From Flavobacterium nackdongense (GTDB lineage Bacteria; Bacteroidota; Bacteroidia; Flavobacteriales; Flavobacteriaceae): a stretch of DNA of 64,000 bases. Each line of letters begins with the position of its first letter. Position 1 is the first letter of the stretch. The notes under the pieces were generated by a model, which had not been told where the DNA came from, did not search any database, and saw only the letters and a program-made list of their open reading frames with translations. Shown here in pieces: positions 56,907 to 64,000 of the stretch. The position numbers and the translations under genes are program-made. The DNA lies in the NCBI RefSeq assembly GCF_004355225.1, contig NZ_CP037933.1:930001-994000 (forward strand), written 5' to 3'.

Positions 56907-59353
56907 TAAAAATCCACATTCACAGATACCTTTATCGCTCTGTACTGTGAAACAAGATCAAAACTATTCAGTATTTTCTGGATAGTTTTTTTTGTGCCTT
57001 GCAAAGATTGGTTGGTCGGGATTTTCACCATTATAGTTCGAATGTATTCATTTCGAATTCGAGAAATTGGTGGTTCTTCCGGGCCTAGTACCGGAATAGT
57101 GAAATTTTGTTGCATCACTTGATACAACCACATCGAACCTTCTTTGAGTTTGTCGAAGTCTCGGTGCTTCAAGGTTAGCTTTATCAGTTTAAAATAAGGA
57201 GGATATTTATAGATTTGCCTTTCATACAATTGCTCCTTATACATACCTATATAATTATTGTGAACCACCTGTTGAATCGTGTTATGTTCTGGATTATAGG
57301 TTTGAATAATTACTTTTCCTTGTTTTTCAGAACGTCCGGACCGACCCGAAACTTGCGTCATCATTTGGTAACTTCGTTCGAAAGCTCTAAAATCGGGATG
57401 ATACAGCATATTATCGGCATTCATAATACCCACTAAACTCACATTATCAAAATCCAAACCTTTAGCCAGCATCTGAGTTCCTACTAGAATTTCGACTTCT
57501 CGATTCTTGAAACTATCAATGATTTTTTCGAAACCAAATTTCCCGCGAGTGGTGTCCTGATCCATTCGACCAATTTTGGCATTTGGAAATAATTCTATTA
57601 ATTCCTGTTGGATCTGCTCCGTTCCAAACCCTTTGGTGGTCAGATGAACGCTGGTACATGCGTGACAATTCGTTGGTTTTGCCATCGAATAGCCACAATA
57701 ATGACATCGCAACTGATTCTTGTGTTTGTGAAAGGTCAAACTCACATCGCATTGCGGACATTGCGGCACGTGGCCGCAAGTCAAACATTCGATGATGGGC
57801 GAATATCCTCTGCGATTTTGAAATAAAATAACTTGTTCGCCCAAAGACAACGCATTTGCGATTTCTTCAATCAATGTATCGCTAAAATGTCCCGACATTT
57901 TCTTTCGGAAATATTTGTCTTTCAAGTCCACCAATTCGATTTCGGGCATCTTGACATTGCCGTATCTTTTAGTAATTTCGACCAAACCGTATTTGCCAGA
58001 TTGCGCATTAAAATAGGTTTCAATACTTGGCGTAGCCGAACCCAAAACCACTTTAGCTTGATGAATATTTGCCAAAACAATTGAAGCATCACGAGCGTGA
58101 TAGCGTGGTGAAGGATCTACTTGCTTGAAGGTTTGTTCGTGTTCCTCATCGACAACTACCAATCCTAAATTGGAAAAAGGCAAAAACAAAGCCGATCTTG
58201 CACCTATTACAATTTGGGCTTTTGGTGATTGTTCCAAAACTTGTTTCCAGACTTCTACCCTTTCGTTATTGCTGTACTTTGAATGAAAAACGGCCACTTT
58301 ATTCCCAAAATAATCGCGCAATCGTCCCACTAATTGGGTGGTTAGCGCAATTTCGGGAAGTAAATACAGGATTTGTTTTTCTTCCTTAATATATTGTTCA
58401 ATGAGTTTAATATAGATTTCGGTTTTTCCGCTCGAGGTTACTCCGTGCAAAAGACAGACGTCTTTTTGAACAAAACTTTGTTTGATTTCCTCCAAAGTCG
58501 ATTGTTGTGCCGAGCTTAATTGCAGTTGTTCTTCCTTGGTTTTCCCAGAAAAGTGAACACGATCCGTTTGTATGTAATATTCTTCGAAAATTTCTTTGTC
58601 GATTAATGCTTTAACTATTGTCGATGTGGATTTTGCCGATTCAATTAACTTTTTTACGGTAATTGGCTTTTTCTCTGAAGCACTCAATTGAAAATAACTC
58701 AGGACAATTTCCTTTTGTTTATTGGCATTTTTAAGCACTTCCAATAATTCACCCAAGCCTTCATTCGTTTCATATTTGGCATGCAATTTTACGTATCGAA
58801 TGAGTTTTGGAGTATAAGTTTCCAACATTTCTTCCTGAAGAACGAGAATATTTTTGTCCATCAATTTTTGGATCACGGGAAAAATATTCTTCTTGTTCAA
58901 AATATTCACAATATCCTGAACTTTCAAAGAACTTTGTTGCTGTAAGGCTTGATAAATAAGGAATTCATCATCCGAAAGCAAGCTTTCATCTACAAAACCG
59001 TCTTGTTTTTGAGAAATAATCGTTTCGCTTTCCAGCAAAAGTGCCGATGGCATGGCACCGCGATACACATCACCAATAGCGCACATATAATAAGAAGCAA
59101 TCCACTGCCAATGAGCGATTTGAATTTCGTTGACTATGGGTTTTTCGTCGAGAATTTGATGGATTTCCCTGGCTTCATATAAACTAGGTTTGTTTTCGTG
59201 AATTTCAATAACCAGTGCGGTGTAGATTTTACTTTTGCCGAAAGGCACAGCTACCCTCATTCCTTTTTGAATATAATTATGCTCCGCTTCAGACACGCTG
59301 TAAGTAAACGTTTTGGCGAGAGAAAGCGGTAAAATTACTTCTACGAAATGCAT
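56903..59353 (-). CDS. priA: primosomal protein N' (replication restart helicase)
   Basis: 816 residues. 3'-OH-binding domain (1-100), Walker A GVTSSGKTEIY, DEEH box VVDEEHEQTF, and paired zinc motifs (CLTCGHVPQCPQCD, CHYCGY, CHACTS). Restarts stalled forks. It starts directly at the yihY stop, so the two are translationally linked. Confidence 0.96.
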   Translation of the reverse strand: MHFVEVILPLSLAKTFTYSVSEAEHNYIQKGMRVAVPFGKSKIYTALVIEIHENKPSLYEAREIHQILDEKPIVNEIQIAHWQWIASYYMCAIGDVYRGAMPSALLLESETIISQKQDGFVDESLLSDDEFLIYQALQQQSSLKVQDIVNILNKKNIFPVIQKLMDKNILVLQEEMLETYTPKLIRYVKLHAKYETNEGLGELLEVLKNANKQKEIVLSYFQLSASEKKPITVKKLIESAKSTSTIVKALIDKEIFEEYYIQTDRVHFSGKTKEEQLQLSSAQQSTLEEIKQSFVQKDVCLLHGVTSSGKTEIYIKLIEQYIKEEKQILYLLPEIALTTQLVGRLRDYFGNKVAVFHSKYSNNERVEVWKQVLEQSPKAQIVIGARSALFLPFSNLGLVVVDEEHEQTFKQVDPSPRYHARDASIVLANIHQAKVVLGSATPSIETYFNAQSGKYGLVEITKRYGNVKMPEIELVDLKDKYFRKKMSGHFSDTLIEEIANALSLGEQVILFQNRRGYSPIIECLTCGHVPQCPQCDVSLTFHKHKNQLRCHYCGYSMAKPTNCHACTSVHLTTKGFGTEQIQQELIELFPNAKIGRMDQDTTRGKFGFEKIIDSFKNREVEILVGTQMLAKGLDFDNVSLVGIMNADNMLYHPDFRAFERSYQMMTQVSGRSGRSEKQGKVIIQTYNPEHNTIQQVVHNNYIGMYKEQLYERQIYKYPPYFKLIKLTLKHRDFDKLKEGSMWLYQVMQQNFTIPVLGPEEPPISRIRNEYIRTIMVKIPTNQSLQGTKKTIQKILNSFDLVSQYRAIKVSVNVDFY

Positions 59354-60322
59354 TTATATTGGGTTATTAGCGTCATCCGCAGCTTTTTGATGTAGTTTTT
59401 TCTTCGCATGCTGCCGTTTCAATTTATTTATAGAGGCATTCAATTCGAAGCCCAGCAGTAGAATCATACAGTTGATCCAAATATAAAACATCATAATCAA
59501 TAAGGTTCCGATAGAACCGTAGAGTTCATTGTATTTTGAAAATTTTATAACCCAAATCCCAAATACATAAGAATCTATTATTATCAAAAGAGTTGTAAAA
59601 ACAGAACCTACCGAAATAAAAACTCTTTTTTGATCGTGAGTAGTTCCGAATTTGAAAAGTATGGAAGTAATCAGCAATATCATTAGAATAATAAAAGCAT
59701 ACCGCCCTAAAATTATGAGCGGAATTCGGTCGCTAACTACATCTTGGATAATGGAATGTTGGATTGCAACTTCAAAAACAACAATAATGGCGATTGTTGC
59801 CAATAACAAAAAGGACAATATCAAAGACATTCCTAAGGCGACTAAATACTGATGCCAAAATTTCCTTTTTACAAGAACATGTTTTGAAGATTCAAATCCA
59901 CCCAAAATACCATTCAATCCATTTGCCATCAAAAATATGGACAATATAAATCCTGTTGACAACAATCCTGAATCACTATTATTCAAAATATCGCTGATGA
60001 TTTTATAAATCGCATCATAGGTATTTGGCGGCACTCCTTCCTTGACAAATCGAAGGAAATCGAGTTGAAATCCTTCAATAGGGATGAAAGGAATAAGATT
60101 GAGTATAAACAACGCAAAAGGAAATAAAGCCATAAAAAAGCTAAATGCAATGGAACTAGCGTGATAGCTTAAACCGCCATCGATAATACCAATAACATAC
60201 AACTCTAACAAATCATACAAAGGCAACCCCTCCATACTGTGCAACTTAATCCGTTTTAGGGGACGAATTAAATTACGTAGCACTGGTATCTTTTCTATGC
60301 TTGCTTCAATTTCTTTGCTCAT
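59354..60322 (-). CDS. YihY/BrkB family membrane protein
   Basis: 322 residues with six hydrophobic segments. The YHASSIAFSFFMALFPFALFILNLIPFIPI start and WINCMILLLGFELNA ending are typical of YihY (long mis-assigned as RNase BN). Function unknown. The stop abuts the priA start. Confidence 0.9.
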   Translation of the reverse strand: MSKEIEASIEKIPVLRNLIRPLKRIKLHSMEGLPLYDLLELYVIGIIDGGLSYHASSIAFSFFMALFPFALFILNLIPFIPIEGFQLDFLRFVKEGVPPNTYDAIYKIISDILNNSDSGLLSTGFILSIFLMANGLNGILGGFESSKHVLVKRKFWHQYLVALGMSLILSFLLLATIAIIVVFEVAIQHSIIQDVVSDRIPLIILGRYAFIILMILLITSILFKFGTTHDQKRVFISVGSVFTTLLIIIDSYVFGIWVIKFSKYNELYGSIGTLLIMMFYIWINCMILLLGFELNASINKLKRQHAKKKLHQKAADDANNPI

Positions 60323-60328
60323 TGTTTA

Positions 60329-60827
60329 GATTACAGATTTAAGGTTGCAGATTTCAGATTTCAGATTGCAGTTGAAACATTTATAAAAATTTATCTGGAT
60401 TATTCATCATATAGTTTAATAACTTTCCAACTTCAAGACTTTTTGAAGTTAAATTTTCAAACTTAATAGTATCAATGTAATTACAAGCATGCGAATATTC
60501 AAGCCAAACCTGAGTTTCAGAATTTTCTGCATCACTATCCGTTAATTTTGAAATAAAATGCTTCTCATATCTTCTTTTCCTAGTTGCTTCCGCAATATTA
60601 GCAGAGACACTTCTAGAGGAACGTCTAATCTGATCCGTTAACGAATATTTTTCTTCAGGTGGAAAATGTATTGAAATAGAAAAAATATCCATTGCCAATT
60701 CAAATGATTTCTTGTAGGCTAATAAATCTTGAAATCTCATACTTTTTAATTAAAAAATTGATCTAATTATCTTGCGTCTGTAAACTGCGGTCTGCCTGTC
60801 AACTGAAATCTGCCACCTGCTATCTCA
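60329..60827. repeat. inverted heptamer-array element 4 carrying a four-helix-bundle gene
   Basis: Left arm about 60329-60373 (ttgcagatttcagatttcag), right arm about 60775-60827 (ctgtcaactgaaatctgcca), same polarity as the three empty elements. The interior is filled by the gene at 60381-60740. It separates nadC from yihY. Confidence 0.65.
60381..60740 (-). CDS. four-helix-bundle protein (S23/IVP family)
   Basis: 119 residues of the family found in 23S rRNA intervening sequences and, more distantly, as the Avd accessory of diversity-generating retroelements. The hallmarks are all there: LLAYKKSFELAMDIF, FPPEEKYSLTDQIRRSSRSVSANIAEA, and SDSDAENSETQVWLEYS with small changes. Probably binds nucleic acid as a pentamer; function unknown. 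No 23S rRNA or reverse transcriptase is nearby. It is enclosed by inverted heptamer arrays. Confidence 0.88.
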   Translation of the reverse strand: MRFQDLLAYKKSFELAMDIFSISIHFPPEEKYSLTDQIRRSSRSVSANIAEATRKRRYEKHFISKLTDSDAENSETQVWLEYSHACNYIDTIKFENLTSKSLEVGKLLNYMMNNPDKFL

Positions 60828-60829
60828 AT

Positions 60830-61687
60830 TTAAAAAGCCTTTAAGCTCAAATCCATGTTATAAATGGAATGCGTCAATGCACCTGACGAAATAAAGTCAA
60901 CACCGCATTCAGCATAACTGCGAATGGTATTTTCGTTGATATTTCCGGAGGATTCTGTTTGGCATTGATCACCGATTAGGGCTACTGCTTTTTTAGTATC
61001 TTCAAAATTGAGATTGTCGATTAAGATTCTGTAGATGCCTTCACTTTCAAGAATTTCCTTGATTTCGTCAAGGTCACGAGCCTCGACAATAATTTTCAAA
61101 TCGAGATTATTTTCTTTGAGATAGGCTTTGGTTTTGTTGATTGCCAAGGTTATTCCGCCTGCAAAATCGATGTGGTTGTCCTTGAGCATAATCATATCAT
61201 ACAAGGCAAAACGGTGGTTTTCGCCTCCGCCAATCTTCACTGCCCATTTTTCGCAAGCACGGAAACCAGGTGTGGTTTTGCGCGTATCCAAAATTTGTGT
61301 TTTTGTTCCTTCCAGCAAATCGACATAGCTTTTGGTTTTTGTAGCAATGGCACTCATTCGTTGCATCGAATTGAGTACGAGTCTTTCGGATTTTAGGATC
61401 GCTTGAGAACTTCCCGAAACATGAAACACAACATCGCCTTTTTTTACAGGAGTTCCATCGGTGATGAAGGTTTCTACTTTGAGATTGCTATCGACATATT
61501 CGAAAATCATTTTGGCGAAAGCCACGCCAGCAATAATACCATCTTCTTTGACTATAAGTTTTGCTTTTCCTGTCGCGGAAGCCGGAATACAAGCCAAAGA
61601 ACTGTGATCGCCATCGCCTACATCCTCACGAATGGCGTTGTGAATAATAAGTTGTAATTCGTTGTTGAATTGTTTTTCGCTAATCAT
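60830..61687 (-). CDS. nadC: nicotinate-nucleotide pyrophosphorylase (carboxylating)
   Basis: Makes nicotinate mononucleotide from quinolinate and PRPP in NAD synthesis. 285 residues. DILDTRKTTPGFRACEKWAVKIGGGENHRFALYDMIMLKDNHI is the active-site block, with VEARDLDEI and LIDNLNFED later in the barrel. nadA and nadB are not nearby. Confidence 0.95.
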   Translation of the reverse strand: MISEKQFNNELQLIIHNAIREDVGDGDHSSLACIPASATGKAKLIVKEDGIIAGVAFAKMIFEYVDSNLKVETFITDGTPVKKGDVVFHVSGSSQAILKSERLVLNSMQRMSAIATKTKSYVDLLEGTKTQILDTRKTTPGFRACEKWAVKIGGGENHRFALYDMIMLKDNHIDFAGGITLAINKTKAYLKENNLDLKIIVEARDLDEIKEILESEGIYRILIDNLNFEDTKKAVALIGDQCQTESSGNINENTIRSYAECGVDFISSGALTHSIYNMDLSLKAF

Positions 61688-62029
61688 TTTACTATAAAAT
61701 TTACAGAATGCTAAAGTATGATTTTATTTGGTGAATAGAAAATTTGAGGATTTGGAAATTCAGAAAATTATAGTATTGTTTTTTACTTGTCTTCTTGCAT
61801 TATGTTGCGGAAATCTGCAAAATCGATAAAGCACAAATTAGTATGAAAAATAAAAATCGCAACGATGGTTTGTAGTAAATTTTACATATATTTGATAACT
61901 AATATAAAGGCAACATTTGTCAGACAAAGCAAACCTATTTTGGGTGGATACGTTGGATGTGATATATTTAATACAAGTTAGCAGTAATTATAACGCAAAA
62001 TACTAAATAACAACATTTTATAATAAAAT
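61688..62029. other. intergenic region, 342 bp
   Basis: Between nadC and a plus-strand hypothetical gene. A TATATTTG element (61887-61894, plus strand) could be a promoter 135 bp before the next start. I see no gene, RNA or strong hairpin. Confidence 0.4.
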
Positions 62030-62614
62030 ATGAATTCTTTTACTCAAAAAACATTTGGACTAAAAAAGAAATATACTTTCAAAGAAAAAGGTCTAGAAAT
62101 TGAGTTTACTGACAAAGATGGAGATTTTTCATTTTTCATAAACTTTGATAATATTTCTCCAAGAGAAAATGTTCGAATTCATACAAAAAGAAAAACGAAT
62201 GTTTTAAAATATGGGTTAATAATTGCGCTATTAACTTTAATAAGAGGTTTTTTAACTGCAAAAACAGATTTACAAACAACATTGATAGTAATATCACTTT
62301 CATTAGCTATCGGAGTTGGAACTTATATTTATTATCATCTAACAAAAATGAAATATTATTCTGTTGGACTTGAAGATGGTAAAATAACTAGAATTCTTTA
62401 TGATAAACCGACTATTGAAAAAGCAGAAGAGTTTATTGACGAAATATTTAAACGCAGAAAAAAATATTACAGAGATAACTATTTTAAAATTGATTATGAA
62501 AATGAAAAACAATCAGAATTAGATAAAATTAAATGGTTAAAATCTGAAAATATTATTACAGAAAATGAATTCAATGTTGTGGTAGACGAAATAAACGAAA
62601 AATTTATAAAATAA
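62030..62614 (+). CDS. membrane protein with SHOCT-like tail
   Basis: 194 residues: an N-terminal soluble strand-rich part (1-60), two membrane spans (about 64-80 and 86-104), then a helical region ending in LDKIKWLKSENIITENEFNVVVDEINEK, which resembles a SHOCT short-helix motif. No specific family recognised. AT-rich. Confidence 0.6.
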   Translation: MNSFTQKTFGLKKKYTFKEKGLEIEFTDKDGDFSFFINFDNISPRENVRIHTKRKTNVLKYGLIIALLTLIRGFLTAKTDLQTTLIVISLSLAIGVGTYIYYHLTKMKYYSVGLEDGKITRILYDKPTIEKAEEFIDEIFKRRKKYYRDNYFKIDYENEKQSELDKIKWLKSENIITENEFNVVVDEINEKFIK

Positions 62615-62721
62615 CTACTACTAAATGTAAGATTTTACCTATATAAAAACACCAGCAATAGAACTCCACTTAAATACAAACCATAACATTTACAAATTCA
62701 TTTCCCAAAAATAGACAAAAC

Positions 62722-62751
62722 TTGCTTTTTAAGCGCTTTTCATTACATTTG
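62722..62751 (+). promoter_or_regulatory. Bacteroidota-type promoter of the dipeptidase gene
   Basis: TTG (62722-62724), 19 nt, TACATTTG (62744-62751). Transcription would begin about 62758, excluding the TTG at 62756 as start. Confidence 0.75.
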
Positions 62752-62782
62752 ACTATTGAAAGTACCTCTTACTCAACTTCAA

Positions 62783-63958
62783 ATGAATATGAAAATCAAA
62801 ATTCTACTTATCAGCCTTTTAATTAGTCAGCAAATGATGTCGCAATCGTATCAAAAAATTCACGAAAAAGCTATTGTGGTCGATACACACAATGATATTC
62901 TGATGTTAACCGCAGATAAAGGCTATGTATTTGACAACAACCTAAAAGGACTAGCCCAAAGCGATTTGGCACGTTGGAAAGAAGGCGGACTTGATGTGCA
63001 ATTATTTTCTGTTTTTTGTGATGGTACGCAAGAAAATCCTTTTGCTTTTGCCAAAAAACAAATTGATTCCTTGGACGAAGTGGTGCAACGCAATCCAAAT
63101 CAAATTGCGAAAGTAGCCAATAGTAAAGAGTTACTTAAAGCAGTGCGCCAAAATAAATTGGCAGCAATGATTGGGGTCGAAGGTGGGCACATGATTGAAA
63201 ATAATTTAGACAATCTCGATTATCTCTACCGCCGTGGCACACGATATATGACTTTAACTTGGAATAATTCTACCGATTGGGCCACAAGTGCTTACGACGA
63301 AACCTTCAATAAAGAAATAACTCATAAGGGGTTGACGGATTTTGGCAAACAAGTAGTTCAGCGAATGAACGCCTTAGGAATGCTAGTTGATGTGAGTCAT
63401 GTAGGTGAAGAAACGTTTAAAGATGTGATCAATACGAGCACTAAACCAATTATCGCAAGCCATAGTTGTGTCTATGCTCTATGCGCACATCAACGCAATT
63501 TAAAAGACTACCAAATTCAGGCTATTGCGAAAAATGGCGGTGTCATTCAGGTAAATTTTTATTCTGGTTTTGTGGACCCCAATTTTTTTAAAAATAAAAC
63601 TATTTTTATGGAAAACCATCAAGAAGAAGTTGACGCACTTCTTCGCAGTGGCAAAAATGAACACGATATTGAGGCGGAACTTTTCCTAAAATACAAAAAA
63701 GAAACGGATGCTTTTCGGGCACCATTTGCTATGCTTATGGAGCATATAGAATACATTATTCGATTAGTTGGAGTGGATTATGTAGGTTTGGGCTCTGATT
63801 TTGACGGAACCAATTCGACCCCGGATCAACTTGACGATGTATCTACCTATCCCCTGATCACAAAAGCCTTGGTCGAAAAAGGATATAGTGAAAAAGATAT
63901 CCATAAAATACTCGGCGGCAATTTTTTGAGAGTTTTGAAAGCCAACGAAAAACAGTAG
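62783..63958 (+). CDS. membrane dipeptidase-like peptidase (family M19)
   Basis: Zinc dipeptidase. 391 residues from the ATG at 62783 (another at 62789). Signal peptide of about 20 residues (KIKILLISLLISQQMMSQS), so exported. Metal-site segments: VVDTHNDIL, GVEGGHMIE, DVSHVGEET, ASHSCVYAL and GLGSDFDG. Two-box promoter upstream fixes the start region. Likely hydrolyses dipeptides outside the cytoplasm. Confidence 0.92.
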   Translation: MNMKIKILLISLLISQQMMSQSYQKIHEKAIVVDTHNDILMLTADKGYVFDNNLKGLAQSDLARWKEGGLDVQLFSVFCDGTQENPFAFAKKQIDSLDEVVQRNPNQIAKVANSKELLKAVRQNKLAAMIGVEGGHMIENNLDNLDYLYRRGTRYMTLTWNNSTDWATSAYDETFNKEITHKGLTDFGKQVVQRMNALGMLVDVSHVGEETFKDVINTSTKPIIASHSCVYALCAHQRNLKDYQIQAIAKNGGVIQVNFYSGFVDPNFFKNKTIFMENHQEEVDALLRSGKNEHDIEAELFLKYKKETDAFRAPFAMLMEHIEYIIRLVGVDYVGLGSDFDGTNSTPDQLDDVSTYPLITKALVEKGYSEKDIHKILGGNFLRVLKANEKQ

Positions 63959-64000
63959 AAAAATTACAAATACAAAGTCCTAAATCAATTCATAACAATA

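Noticed and set aside
60329..60827. Heptamer arrays as a possible CRISPR
   Set aside because: Units are 7 bp and contiguous, with no unique spacers and no cas genes.

Overview
The window is an AT-rich stretch of a Bacteroidota chromosome, most likely a Flavobacterium or close relative. The evidence is lineage-specific families (DUF4293, a DUF4835/PorD-like protein, the Bacteroidota-type RpoZ, a Rho with a long Asn/Gln-rich insert), several lipoprotein signals, and promoters of the Bacteroidota housekeeping type (TTG, 19 nt, TAnnTTTG). I see no rRNA, tRNA, CRISPR array, intact insertion sequence or prophage. About 55 genes are supported, and most are ordinary chromosomal genes.

Left end (1-4,850), accessory: a single-chain restriction-modification enzyme (nuclease, N6-adenine methyltransferase, target recognition) followed 5 bp later by a small gene of unknown function. 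The RM gene carries five in-frame copies of a 41-bp two-hairpin element. Two of them, inverted, bracket a complete DUF559 (Vsr-like) nuclease domain inserted near the C-terminus. This is the most unusual structure in the window.

4,850-20,900: a Cu-Zn superoxide dismutase lipoprotein, a YdeI-like protein, a LETM1/TerB-like protein, carbonic anhydrase, a divergent dps/oxyR peroxide-defence pair, mnmD, ilvE, a MazG-like pyrophosphohydrolase, two small lipoproteins, a dipeptidyl peptidase III, an SRPBCC/GyrI protein, and an ECF sigma cluster (sigma, anti-sigma-like membrane protein, Spy-like periplasmic protein, Tyr-rich repeat protein).

20,900-37,100: kup, an RsmB-like rRNA methyltransferase, rho, a DUF4293 protein, a YfcE-like phosphoesterase, truA, an ABC exporter, a DUF2238 protein, lpdA, a frameshifted pyridoxamine-phosphate-oxidase-like gene, a 2-oxoglutarate/Fe(II) oxygenase and an acyl-ACP thioesterase.

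37,100-64,000: a minus-strand block of core genes. It holds a two-component system with coaE and a glycosyltransferase, fabV, the bamD-rpoZ-coaBC-porD-recN operon, dapA, ligA with two small membrane-protein genes, the rpsF-rpsR-rplI operon, and nadC, yihY and priA. Plus-strand islands carry a 5'-nucleotidase split over two genes, a LytTR response regulator and an M19 dipeptidase.

Repeats: besides the 41-bp element there is a family of inverted arrays of 7-bp units (CAGATTT-like arm on the left, AAATCTG-like arm on the right) at four places. Three have short empty centres. The fourth encloses a four-helix-bundle (S23/IVP-type) gene, so the three empty ones may be non-autonomous relatives of the gene-bearing one.
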